Source: Cavia porcellus (taxonomy: Eukaryota > Chordata > Mammalia > Rodentia > Caviidae). From it: a stretch of DNA of 64,000 nucleotides. The position numbers and the translations under genes are program-made. Positions 53,629 through 64,000 of this stretch are shown one piece after another. The notes beneath the pieces were generated by a model. It was not told the origin of the DNA, did no database searches, and saw only the letters and a program-made list of their open reading frames with translations. The stretch is taken from NCBI RefSeq assembly GCF_034190915.1, contig NW_026947492.1, forward strand, positions 19,125,501 to 19,189,500. Direction: 5' to 3'. The stretch's first letter is position 1. Each line of letters opens with the position of its first letter.

Positions 53629-54505
53629 AGAAATTATCCAGCGTGAGATGTTGAGAGAAAGCAGGCCTCTGAGTTGAGAGGGGGATCCCAGAGGGACTGA
53701 TAACAGGAAGTTAGAATTACAGACTTAAGCTAAATAACCTAACCCTGACTTCGCTCAGCAAGGAGTAAACTGAAGACAGCAAGTGACACTCAGCAGTGGC
53801 CAAGAAACCAACACAGTGGTCCAGGAACAGAAAAAAACCTTTCTGCGTATAGCAGATACTGTGGTTTGGGAGTTGAAACATGTGAGCCTGTTCTTGGCCC
53901 TGCCTATCAGGTTCATGACTCTAATAAAGTCCTTCTTCCTTGACATCGGTTTCTTCATCTATCAGAACAGATGATCTTGACTTCCACCCCAGGTCCCCTG
54001 AGGGAAGGGTGGAAGGTGGGATGTGACAGTCTAAAAGGGCTGTGAGACACTCACTGGAGGGAGCTATGGTAAACCTCTAGATTCCTCCTGCAATGGAGCA
54101 CACACCTGGGAAATTTAAATTAATCAAAGAAAGTTTCCCAAACCTTGGAAAAGTTTAGGAGCCCAGTAGGTAGAACTAATTATCATAGATATGACTCCTC
54201 CATCTTGTTCTAGGCTCAAAATACCCAATACCTGTGACTCATTGAGGGCCTGCTGGAGTCCCTAATGCCTAAATCTTGGTGATTTTACTGGAGTTAGAGG
54301 GTTAGGATTCACCAGATGCAAATTGATGGAGAAACTTAAAAAAAAAAAGGTTTGAAGAATAAGCTCAATTAGTTAAGTACTTAGGCAGAACCAGACTCAA
54401 GATAGGAAAAAAAAAACACTCTCAAATAATTTAATACTAGAAAGTTCTCCAGTCCCAGTCTTATCTTTCTTCCATGGCAATCTGTAACCAAGAAGGACTT
54501 TCTGG

Positions 54506-54578
54506 GGGCTGGGGATTTAGCTCAGGGGCATAAGTGCCTGCCTTGCAAGTGTGCAGTCATGAGTTCGATCCCTGGGAC

Positions 54579-54630
<52 letters not shown>

Positions 54631-54645
54631 AAAAAAAAAAACCCA
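54506..54645 (+). mobile_element. ID-type SINE with a CA microsatellite in its tail
   Basis: Body at 54506-54580, then (AC)n at 54582-54626 and an A tract. The flanks AGAAGGACTTTCTGG and AGAAGGACTTTTCTGG are a target duplication with one extra T. Confidence 0.9.
54582..54626. repeat. (AC)n microsatellite
   Basis: About 22 AC units in the tail of the ID SINE at 54506. Confidence 0.97.
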
Positions 54646-55689
54646 AAGAAGGACTTTTCTGGGCGTGAGTGTCCAAGCAAAGCAGGTGCCTGAGAGGACG
54701 AGGGTTGACTGTTGCTCAGGGCATGTGAGATGGATCATAGTACGCGGCCCCTAGGAGAGGGAACCACAAAGAGCCAGGAAATGACCTGTGAGAATTTGTC
54801 AGAAAGAAAGGAGCTGGCAGATTGAAGCCCCAGGGACCTCCACAAGCCCCTTGACCCTCAAGGCAGAGCTGCCAGAGGCTGGAGGATGAGAGCAAGGATG
54901 AGGCTCTCTTGGTCCCTGGGCACCCTGCTGGCTACCTGTCATCCTAGTGTCCTTCAGGTCAGCTGTTGGTGTGTAGATTTCTCTTTCCAGCAGCCTTGTG
55001 GTATGCATCAGATACCACAGAGAGAAGAGGTCTTGCTGGTAGGTGCCAGAGCTGGGTCAAAGTGAAGCAGGTTCCGAGCACTGATTAAAGGTGTCTAATG
55101 CCTCTCAATGCATTGAGCATTTCTCATATCTGCACTAATCACAGCCTCATCATTAGGATTCCCAGAATTCTTGAATTGGTACACATGTGAGGCAGACCCT
55201 TAGCACAGCTCTGCAAACGGCTGAAGAACGTAATTCTAGGAGTTGGTAATTCAGCCTTGGCTGAAAAATACATAGGGTCAGGAATTGGTAACCTAGAAGG
55301 CCATTACAGACAGGAGGAGTAATGCTCAGAACCATTAAATCATGCTGCAGCCACAGGAAGAGGAGCATGGGTCATACGATGGCTCACCAAACAGTCCGGC
55401 CCTTTTAGATTGGCTACTTCAGAAGTTACAGACAAACAAGCTGATCTTTCTCCAAGGAAAACTTAACACTTATCTAGTTCTAGCACCAAGGATATGGGGT
55501 AATGGAACCTACTGGATCCCACGTAGCAAGGGGTGGAGTCAACGCAGTGGAGGGATATCATGCCCCTGCAGGACCCTCGCTTTCCACTGTGGACAGTCAT
55601 TCGAGGAGAGGTAAAATGGGAAATGGAAACAGTGTTCCACAGAGATAGCGAGACACCCTGATAAAGAGACAAGTTCTCAAATCAAACTG

Positions 55690-55860
55690 CTGGCTTTGAA
55701 CCTGGCTCTGTATCTTCCTGCCTAAGTGGACTTGGACAAGTTACTTAAACTCTATGTGTTTTTGTTTCTTCATCTGAAAAGCTAGCAAAGTACATATACA
55801 TATATCTCCAAGGTATTAGTCTTAGGACAATAAATGTTAGATATCAATGTTAATGACTGA
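55690..55860 (+). mobile_element. MIR SINE
   Basis: GGACTTGGACAAGTTACTTA and TTTCTTCATCTGAAAAGC are MIR core motifs. Confidence 0.7.
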
Positions 55861-56488
55861 TCCATGACAAATGTTTGCAAAGCCATCGTGAAAGAAGCAT
55901 CCTGCTTATCTCAACCCTCCATATTTAATATAACTAGAAAATTTAAGGGAAAGACCCCATACTACATTTATGCTGTTTAAACTTGGGTGGGCTTGTGAAG
56001 CGGCTGGGCAATCTTTCCCATATTTCTTACTGACTTAGAAAACTCCCCTAGTAGTTGTCCTAAAGTGGGGTTTCTCATTCCTGGCACAGTTCACATTCTG
56101 AGCCGGTGGATGCTGCCCTGGGCATGATAGGGAGCTTAGCAGAAGCTTGGCTTCTACCTAATAGATGCTAATAGGAGTCCTCACCCTTGGTGACAGTGGG
56201 AATTGTTTCCTGAATTCAGGAGGTGAAATCACCCCAACAAAGAACCACTGTTCTGAAACTTTCCTTTCCCCCTCGAGCTTACCACCCTCTTCAGATTCCC
56301 ATTTCAGTGGAAAATTTTCCTTAGAAAGAGGGTGAAAGCTAGACTTCCAAGTACCTCTTTTTTCAGTACCCAGCAGCTGAACTGAAGGACTTTTCAAAAT
56401 TTGTCTGGCTATTCCCACATACTTTGCTCTTCCCTTTTGCTCTGGACCTGTCCTCAGCATCCTAGACCAATCACTGATGTGTGCCTCT

Positions 56489-56548
56489 CCTTAAAGCCCT
56501 GGTCTCCATCCTGGTCCTCCTTAAAGCCCTGGTCTCTACCCTGGTCCT
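56489..56548. repeat. 30-bp tandem duplication
   Basis: Two adjacent 30-bp units starting CCTTAAAGCCCTGGTCTC differ at two places. Confidence 0.9.
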
Positions 56549-56967
56549 CTGCCACCAGCTGCTGCATCTCTCTGATCCACAGTCATCTGCCTCTGCTGGG
56601 GCCTTCACTTCTGTCTAGATACAGTTTTGGCCATTTTTAAAAAAACTCCTTTGAAAGGAAGAAAAGAGAAAAAAATACAAGACAGTTGTGCTACTAGTTT
56701 GTCTTAGTTTGTTGAAAAGAAAGGATTATATTAGTTCTGTTTGGTGAATTTTTTTTATGCCATATCTTGCACTCTGATTAAAGACCTGTAAAGATAACAA
56801 TATTCAGTGTATTAACTATTATTATTCTCCTATTATTCTGTTATGAAATTTTGTCTCACTTTTTTTTTTTTTTTCCTTTAAAAAACCCCTGAGTATCTCG
56901 GTTCTTCCCTCTAAGATTCTAGTGCGTCATTTAAATATCATGTTTCTTTTTTCTGAAAACTAAATGG

Positions 56968-57312
56968 CAGTTGTCTTAGTTACTTTATACTTGTCACTGA
57001 GACAAAATACCTTAAGCCCAAAGTTGGGAAAGGAAAGGTTTATTTCTTACAGTTTTGAGAGGTTTCAGTCCACACTCAGTTGGCTCCAAGACAGGCAGGC
57101 ATGGCTGGGCTGCAGTTCATGGCGGCCGCCAACAGCAAACTCGAACCGCAAAGAGAAAGACACACCTACTTCCTGCCATTACATCATATCCTGGCCCCAC
57201 CCCTATATGGGTGGAGCACTGACACCATCAATCCAAGCACTATACAATGAACCATCACAAATGAACAATGCAAACTCATGAGGCCTGGGGGACACAACAT
57301 AAACCATGACAG
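56968..57312 (-). mobile_element. MaLR-type LTR
   Basis: Antisense copy: TGTCTTAGTTACTTTATACT at the left end, AGTTGGCTCCAAGACAGGCA, and CAACATAAACCATGACA at the right end. Confidence 0.7.
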
Positions 57313-58227
57313 CAGTGTTCGCTAATTTTGTGAGCATAGTATTCCCGATGTATGGATGACGTGAGGTCAGGTGGATTCAGGTTTCCCCGCTGCCGTGTTT
57401 TCGCACCATTCTCCTGGTGCCCTCTTCGTCCCAGTGCGCTAATCTCCCTATTTCTCACTTCGCAGTCCAGTAGCCTTTTCCTGATCTTCGATTCTTCCGT
57501 TTCTCTAACGCTCTTCACACTGTGGACCGTCCTTTGGTTGAAGCCTTTCCCTCCCTAGGATTTTCATTTTTCTGGGCTCTGATTTGATTAGATGAACGTT
57601 GGAAGAATTCATGTAAGTGATTCGAGCTGCAGCCAGGACACTGTCCCTGCAGAATCTACGGGGCCCACCGACAGGGGCAGGCACCACTGGGCAACAGAGT
57701 CCTGTTCCTTATGAGCACTCAACTTAAATCTTACTATTCCCTGCCCTGCCAAATCATCATAATTTAAACTTAAAAGCGGAATGGGTTTCCTGGATTTGTG
57801 TGTGTCTACGCCATCTTCTCCTTTGTTGTGAATATTTAGATCTCAAACCCAGCTTCCACAGCATCTCTTGAAGCCACCTCCTTGTTCTCACTCCCACCAG
57901 CCACTAACTCAGGCCTTCTCATTACCAATTTTAAGTTAATTTTTCAAATTAACTTTTCTTACCACATTTAGCTCTCCATTTTCTACGTTAACAACATAAT
58001 GCTGCTAATGCCTGATTTCCACCCCGACTCTGACATTATCATTGGTTTCTGCCTCTAGGGAATTATAACTTAACTTTTTAACATATCACACCTACACCCC
58101 CCACACCCCTTTGTTTATCCTCCTAATTATGACAGAATTTTTGGTTAAATTGGCATTTGGTATTTATAATTTTATGACTAAGGAAATATTGCTTGTAAGT
58201 CATGTAGGTTACTGTAATTGCATTTTC

Positions 58228-58230
<3 letters not shown>

Positions 58231-58258
<28 letters not shown>

Positions 58259-58352
58259 TGTCTTTTTCATTTTTATCGGTACAGGGGATTGAACTCACGA
58301 CCGCCTGCTTGCAAGGCAGGTGCTTATGCCGCTGAGCTAAACCTCCAGCCCC
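58231..58352 (-). mobile_element. ID-type SINE
   Basis: Antisense copy with a long T tract. Target duplication TGCATTTTCTTT at 58219-58230 and 58353-58364. Confidence 0.92.
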
Positions 58353-58382
58353 TGCATTTTCTTTCTTGCATGATTTTTTTAT

Positions 58383-59103
58383 TGTCTCGGTTACTTTATC
58401 ATTACTGTGACACCAAACCCAAAACCCTCCTCAAATTAAAGGAAGAGAAGTTTCTTTTGACTCACAGTTTGTAGCGGTTTCAGGCCTTAGGTTGGCTCCA
58501 AGGCATGATGGCACGACAGAAGTGCATAACAGAGGACAAAGAGCTCATGGCATGGCGGTGGAAAGCAGAGAGTGGACCAGGGAGGAGGAGGAGACAGACC
58601 CCTCCAGGCCATCCCACAGCGACTCACAAGTCTACCAGGCTTTATCTCCTGTCGTGGTTTACATCAGGGTACGCCAAACCTCTTGCAATTATGTGTTTGT
58701 GATTGGTTCATTGTCTAGCGCTCGGATTGGCGGAGTGAGTGCTACACCCGCCCAGGGGTGGAGCCAGGATATGACGTAAGGGCGCAAAGAAGGTGTGTGT
58801 GTGTCTCTCCTGTCGGTTTCCGCCTTGCTGTTTGCAGCTGCCACGAACTGTGGCCCCGCCTTGCCACCCTGCCTTGGAGCCAGCTGGGTATGGACTGAAA
58901 CCCTCAAGAAGTGTAAGAAATAAACCCAGGTATTTTCTCTCAACAACGAGTAAAAAGTAAACTAAGACACTTCCCCACGTCACACCCAGCTATAAAGTTA
59001 TCAGTTGGTTAATCAGATGATTATCAACCTCCCATAATCCTCAGTCACCTCCTACAAGCTCCACCAAGGAGCACACGAGGCTTTGGGGGGACACTGAGGT
59101 TAC
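58383..59103 (-). mobile_element. MaLR-type LTR interrupted by a second LTR
   Basis: The antisense halves are 58383-58645 and about 58974-59103. Between them lies a + strand LTR of the same broad class (see next entry). Confidence 0.6.
58646..58973 (+). mobile_element. Nested MaLR-type LTR
   Basis: Starts GTCGTGGTTTACATCAGGGT, has AGAAATAAACCCAGG near the end and closes AAAGTAAACTAAGACA. It is inserted in the opposite orientation to its host LTR. Confidence 0.6.
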
Positions 59104-59654
59104 CTCTTTAGCGGGTTAGGAATTCCTTTCGTGTCTCTCCTCAGTGAGCCTGTGACTGTCTGAATCCTGCACCTCCTCTTCATCTCTTTTTTGATGGAGC
59201 AAATCTGTGATTCTAGTATTTGCACTATGGGGACCCTCCAGGGTCAATTTTATAGTTGACTTACAGTTTGTCAAGATGTAGAAATATTACTTAATGGTAA
59301 TTTTGTCTCAGAGATTTGAAGGTCCTGTTCCCCGTTGGTTTTGTATCTTGATCTGTTTTAAAGAAGTTCAATGCCATTCTGATTTTTCTTTTAATCGTGC
59401 CAGGCATTGAGTCCAGGACCTCATAAACGCCACCTAAGTACTCTGCCATCAAGCCACACGACCAGCCCCTGCCATCTGAAACTTTATTCCTTTGTATGCA
59501 GTATCTTTTCCTCTCTGAAAGTTTTTAGAATTTTTCTCCACCTTTCTCTCTTCCCTTTTGTTTTCCCCCTTTATTTCTCTTTTTAATAGGTCAACTTTAT
59601 TGAGATATAATTCATACACCATACAATCCATCCATTTAAAGTATACAAGTGAAC

Positions 59655-59850
59655 ACAGACATTAGGGTGCACACCAGTAATCCCAGCATCCTGGGAGACT
59701 GAGGCTGGAGGATCAGGAACTTGAGTCTAACATGGATGACTTAGCAAGGCCCTGGGTCAAAATTTTAAAAAATTAAAAAATCACTGGATTTATAGCTCAG
59801 TGCTTCAATTCTCAGTACTTTAAAACAAAAGAAAAGAAAAGAAGACAAAA
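59655..59850 (+). mobile_element. B1-ID dimeric SINE, diverged
   Basis: AATCCCAGCATCCTGGGAGA then an ID-like right half and an AAAGA-rich tail; a B1-type monomer follows directly. Confidence 0.8.
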
Positions 59851-59865
59851 CAAAACAAAATAAAC

Positions 59866-60035
59866 AGCTGGGCATAGTGGCACACACCTATAATCCCAGC
59901 ACTCCCAGAAGGGAGAAGCAGGAAAATTGCTTTGTGTTTGAGGTCAGCCTGGGCTACACAGTGAACTCAAGTTTAGCCTGAGCTACACAGTGGGACCCTG
60001 TCTCAAAAAATAAAATTACATAAAATAAAATATAC
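59866..60035 (+). mobile_element. B1-type SINE
   Basis: Begins GCTGGGCATAGTGGCACACA and ends CTCAAAAAATAAAATTAC. Confidence 0.88.
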
Positions 60036-60329
60036 AATTTTAAAATATATCCAACAAGTTGTACAGTCATCATAATAATCAATTTTAGAACACTTAATAC
60101 CCTCCAAACAGACCAAACTCTTTCTCACTGAGCAGTTAACACCTCATCACCCATCCCTCAGCAGAGCAGGACCACGGAAGTACATCTTGCCTTTGTAGAC
60201 TGGCCTAGTCTCATGTCACACGAATACAATCTGGGGTCTTTCACAACGGTTTCTTTCACCTCATGTAATATACCTCAGCCCCTCTGTGATGCAGCATGCC
60301 TCGATCTTTATTTCTTTTTCTATTTATTT

Positions 60330-60432
60330 ATTTTTTTTTTGTCTTTTTCCTTTTCATCAGTACCAGGGATTGAACTCACGACTGCCTGCTTGCAAGGCAG
60401 GCGTTTATGCCGCTGAGTAAATCTCCAGCCCT
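60330..60432 (-). mobile_element. ID-type SINE
   Basis: Antisense copy with T tract, GTCTTTTTCC and the full tRNA-like body. Flanks are T-rich, so the target duplication is unclear. Confidence 0.88.
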
Positions 60433-61885
60433 CTTTTTTTATTTTTTTAATTTTTACTTTAAAGCGGTTAAGACAAAACAGGACATAACAGAGCAGATCA
60501 GAACAGAACAATGTAAGCAACACAGTATTTCACCAGAAGACAACCCATAATTAACAGTAATTACCATGATGTCTCTTTCTTTGAAATAGTTGAGTATAAT
60601 TTCATATACAATAGTATCAAACATAACAAAAGATCTTTATTTCTTGTTGAGGTGGAGTAAGATCCCATTGCATGGGTATACTGCATTTGTTTATCCATTA
60701 ACAATTTAAGGGGCATCTGAGTTGTTTCCACTTTGGGGCTATTATGAATAATGCTCTCTTGAATATAATTCTGTTTTCATCAGTGATCTTACAGAGTTGC
60801 ACAGTGACATTCCTTGGTGTCATTTTTTCATTTATTATTCTGTTATTTCATTTATTATTCTGGCACCAGAGAGATTCTTTCTGGGGGCATTGGGGCTTTT
60901 AGTGCTGGGAAGTTGTTGTAGTCAGAGGTTGTGAGGAGAACAATTAGAATCAGGATAAGGAGTTTATAATATTACTTTATGATGATCACCCAGAGTTAAC
61001 ACTAGAAACTGCAGGAAATCTGTCCATAACACTGAAGACGTAGAATATTCAACCAAGGGTCTGAATCCCACAACAATGTCCTGTATGAGTCCATATGAAA
61101 ACCCAGAGCTCATGACAATGCCTCCCACGAGTCCAACTGGAGGTCTAGACCCCCAAAAAAGGACTCATGCCAGTCTCTTTTACAGATCTGTGCTGGGAAG
61201 GCCCAAAGGTCAGCGGCAGAAGCTAGGAGGGTGAAGGAGCTGTGCTGGTAGGTTGAGGGTTCTACGCTGGAGCCGAGAAGTCACACTCACAACAAAGAGC
61301 AGGGCTGTCCTGAAAAGCACCACAGCCATTCTCAGCGACACGGAGGCCCCCAGCTCCTCCTCCAACAAGCATAGACAGGTAGCCAGTGTGACGAGTTCAT
61401 TCTGGAGATCATGAGGCACATGTCTTTCCCTCTGGAGCCAAAAAGTGATGCTCAGTGTGAAGACCAGAGCTTCTCCAGGAGAACCAGTGGCTCAAACAGC
61501 AACACTTAGTGAAACCCACAACAGCTCAATGCCTTAACGCCTCCCTTCTCCTTCTCCGCGTCTCTATTTATGCTGGCAACTTTCCTCAGGTAGAACATCT
61601 ATGCTCAGCACCGTGGTGATTTAATTCTGCTGGTGTTAAGTCAACTACCAGTTTCCAATCCATAACAGAAGTGTTCTTATATGTATATTAAGGTTTTGTT
61701 TATTTCTTCTTATCAGTTCTCTCTTCTCTCTAAGATTCCTATTAGTTGAATTTTTGCCTTCTGATTTGGTTCTCAAAAATTTTTTAACCTTATTCTTTTA
61801 TTTTCCATTTTGCTTTCTTTTTCTTCTACTTTCTGGAGATATGCCTTCAACCCTGCTCCAACTTTTTTCTTTAATACTTGATTTC

Positions 61886-61998
61886 TTTTTTTTTTTTTTT
61901 TTTTTGTCTTTTTCGTTTTTATTGGTACCAGGGATCGAACTCACGACTGCCTGCTTGCAAGGCAGGCGCTTATGCCGCTGAGCTAAATCCCCAGCCCC
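61886..61998 (-). mobile_element. ID-type SINE, young
   Basis: Antisense near-consensus copy. Perfect 13-base target duplication AATACTTGATTTC at 61873-61885 and 61999-62011. Confidence 0.93.
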
Positions 61999-62824
61999 AA
62001 TACTTGATTTCCACATGAAAAAAACCCTCTTGTTTTCTGTTCTTCCTGGCATCCTGTTATACTCTAAACACAATGTTATCTCTTGACTATTGATATTAAA
62101 GGTATTCATACTTTTAAATTGTCTGCTCCCTCAAAAGTTCTTTATTTTGATTTTTGTCTTTCATGGTACAGATTTTCCTCAAATTTTTAGTGATTACTAT
62201 GTGTCCATTAGTAGCTGAAACTGGTGAAGAGCAGCTAGTGACGTGTGTGTGCACATGTGTGCATGTGTGCATGCAGGGCTCGATCTTGGTCTTGGCCACC
62301 AGCATGGTAGGGCAGGGTGACCAGACAAGAATCTGGCCTTCAGTTGGGGCCCGCAGATCTCCATGTAGGTTAATCTCTTCTCCTGAGCTGGTAGGTTTCC
62401 CAGTGAAGGAATTCGCTCACTTCTTTGGAGGGAGGTGTACGTAAGCCTGGCTGCTGACGTGTTAGAGACCAAGTTGGAAAAGAGAGTGATAGAAAAGCGA
62501 TCTTACTATTCAATATGGAAACTTTCCTTCCACTTGATGGTTCCAGAAGGGTGCAGAGCCTCTGCTGCTTCCATGTGGACTCCTCTAGCTCAGCGCTTCA
62601 GGGGCATCCTGTCATTGGCTGGGGACAGGACGGGCAGCTACCTGCTTCCAGAGTCATCCAGGTCACGGCCTTAGGAGGCACCTGGAGCAATTCTAAGTCA
62701 GATTTTGCCCGCTTGTCCACCTGACGTGTCTTCTCTCTTACAGTCTTTGCCTCTGAGGGGTTTTTATTGATTTATTGTAATTTTAGTGTGACTTTATGAG
62801 CAGTACAGATAAGTCCTCGTTTTT

Positions 62825-62965
62825 GATTCAGCCCTTTCATCTGGCTCATGCTCATCTCCATTGCTGCAAGACTGAGCTTTCTAAAGCACAGCTTCAAATT
62901 CACGACTCCTCAGTTAAAATTCCTCCCACTTCCCCGTTTTACTATAGAATCTGAACATTAGAGAA
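62825..62965 (+). mobile_element. L2-like remnant
   Basis: Similar to the L2 stretch reading TGCTTAAAATCCTTCCATGG: here TCAGTTAAAATTCCTCCCAC, with CTTTCTAAAGCACAGCTTCA before it. Confidence 0.35.
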
Positions 62966-63093
62966 AACTTGGCAGGTTCTGTGGGGACCGCTCCTTGGTG
63001 CGCTAAGTCCTCTGTCCATGGTAGCCAGTCTCCAGGGAAGAGTCACTGACCTCCTCCCAAGCACATCCATTCCGCTGGGGCTCAGGTCTGCCT

Positions 63094-63218
63094 GTAAGGA
63101 ACAGGGTCTTGCTGAGTGACTAAGTTGTCTGTGCCGAGCTCCACCTTCTGATCCTTCTGCCTCCAGCCTCTCAGAATACCGAGATTATAAAGGTATGCCA
63201 CCAGGCCCAGCCACAGTA
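63094..63218 (-). mobile_element. B1-type SINE, diverged
   Basis: Antisense copy: AGGGTCTTGCTGAGTGACTA, then GAGATTATAAAGGTATGCCA and CCAGGCCCAGCC. Confidence 0.75.
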
Positions 63219-64000
63219 GCATTGTTAATGATCTTTTTTAAAATGCTATTTAATGAATTCTTCAAACATATTAAAATTAATTTTAAAAATAAACCACAAA
63301 TTTATCCATTGATTGCAGTCTATCTCAAAAGTGAAGTGGCCCTGGGAACCCTCTTTGATTCTTCCCTCTGCAGCGAGTTTTCTTGTTTTGAACACCCAGA
63401 GCATTTGGGAAGCAACTTTCTCCTTGCCCTACTATGTCACACTTTTGTCATAGCTGTCTATGTGCAGCTCTTACCTGTTGGCAGACCATCAGTTTCCAGG
63501 GACCAAGGATGGTGTGTTAGTAATTCTGGATGCCCCGGCTTCTGTAGTGTAGCAGGAGCCCTGTACACGTTTACTAAAAGACAAGTGAGTGTCCTCACAT
63601 CATTTGCATTTGCTCTTTCAGACATGGTGCTGTCTTTCTTTACTCGGGGAAAGAGAATTCTGCCGACTGCAGCCCCGGCCTCTTCCCTGGGCACAGAACC
63701 ACTGCTGTTAGCCTCCTCAGCCTCGGAGGTCTGGTGTGTGACACCATCCCAGAGCCCCAGGGGCCCTGAAGGCAGCAGCAGGTTCTGGAGCTGGATGGGG
63801 CCATGGGGAGGAGATGGGCTGGGTCAGGGCCCGGGACAGTCAACAACTTTCCATTGCAGAAGAACGTCCATTTTTGCCAATTTATTAGATGTAAAGCGGA
63901 ATCTTATTTTCTTTTTGTGTTTCTCTTACAATGACGCAAATACTTCAAATACTTGCTCTCTCCCCTTCTAGGAATTACCAATGCATATACATCTTTGCTC

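Larger units (their letters stand above)
52381..64000. other. Intergenic region, distal part
   Basis: No convincing gene. It holds a CTCF-like site and AT-rich block (52380-52700), ID SINEs at 53512, 54506, 58231, 60330 and 61886, MaLR-type LTRs at 56968 and 58383, B1-type SINEs at 59655 and 59866, and an antisense B1-type fragment near 63094-63218. PKNOX2, the next gene in human, is not seen and would lie beyond the window. The 258-codon open frame at 63195-63971 starts inside a SINE and shows no domain. Confidence 0.55.

Noticed and set aside
53750..54000. Possible LTR or small gene with AATAAAGTCC
   Set aside because: It has a polyadenylation-like motif and short open frames, but no matching ends or related copy in the window.
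63195..63971. 258-codon open frame on the + strand, the longest in the window
   Set aside because: It starts inside an antisense B1-type SINE, has no recognised domain or splice context, and the opposite strand is also open over much of it. Probably chance; an orthologue comparison would settle it.

Overview
This is nuclear DNA from a placental mammal, most likely a non-murid rodent. Two protein-coding genes are split by GT-AG introns. Repeats make up much of the rest. The commonest is a tRNA-Ala-derived SINE of the ID class: its anticodon loop reads CTTGCAA, so the anticodon is TGC. 7SL-derived B1-type SINEs, some fused to an ID-like right half, are also common, together with MaLR/ERVL-type LTRs and old L1, MIR and L2 pieces. 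I cannot name the species from sequence alone. Gene order matches what I recall of human 11q24.2 (SLC37A2, then TMEM218 on the opposite strand, then a gene-poor stretch towards PKNOX2).

Layout. 1-8296 is intron 1 of SLC37A2; its first coding exon lies upstream of the window. 8297-19005 holds the other 17 coding exons of SLC37A2 (+ strand), a sugar-phosphate/phosphate antiporter of the endoplasmic reticulum. All exons join in frame and give 481 residues; with the 20-residue first exon I recall from human, the total is 501. An alternative last exon at 17111 would give 505. The 3'UTR probably runs to about 22.6 kb. TMEM218 (- strand), a 115-residue ciliary transition-zone membrane protein, is coded in three exons between 31380 and 26876. 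Its CpG-rich, CCAAT-box promoter lies near 41.7-42.15 kb, and a candidate upstream exon lies at 33861-33994. From 42.2 kb to the end I find no convincing gene. That stretch holds young SINE insertions with clear target-site duplications, LTR fragments and a few repeat-free segments that look like conserved regulatory DNA.

Points of most interest: an unlisted TMEM218 upstream exon whose reading frame runs into the TMEM218 start codon; alternative C-terminal exons of SLC37A2; a convergent pair of CTCF-like motifs (20.49 kb and 52.44 kb) bracketing TMEM218 and its promoter; a 76-bp inverted templated copy inside a SINE; two hAT-like miniature transposons with nearly the same terminal repeats; and an enhancer-like block at 46.15-46.47 kb with inverted SOX-type arms. 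I found no evidence of a wholly new biological system. The genes do not form a pathway together; they are neighbours with separate roles.
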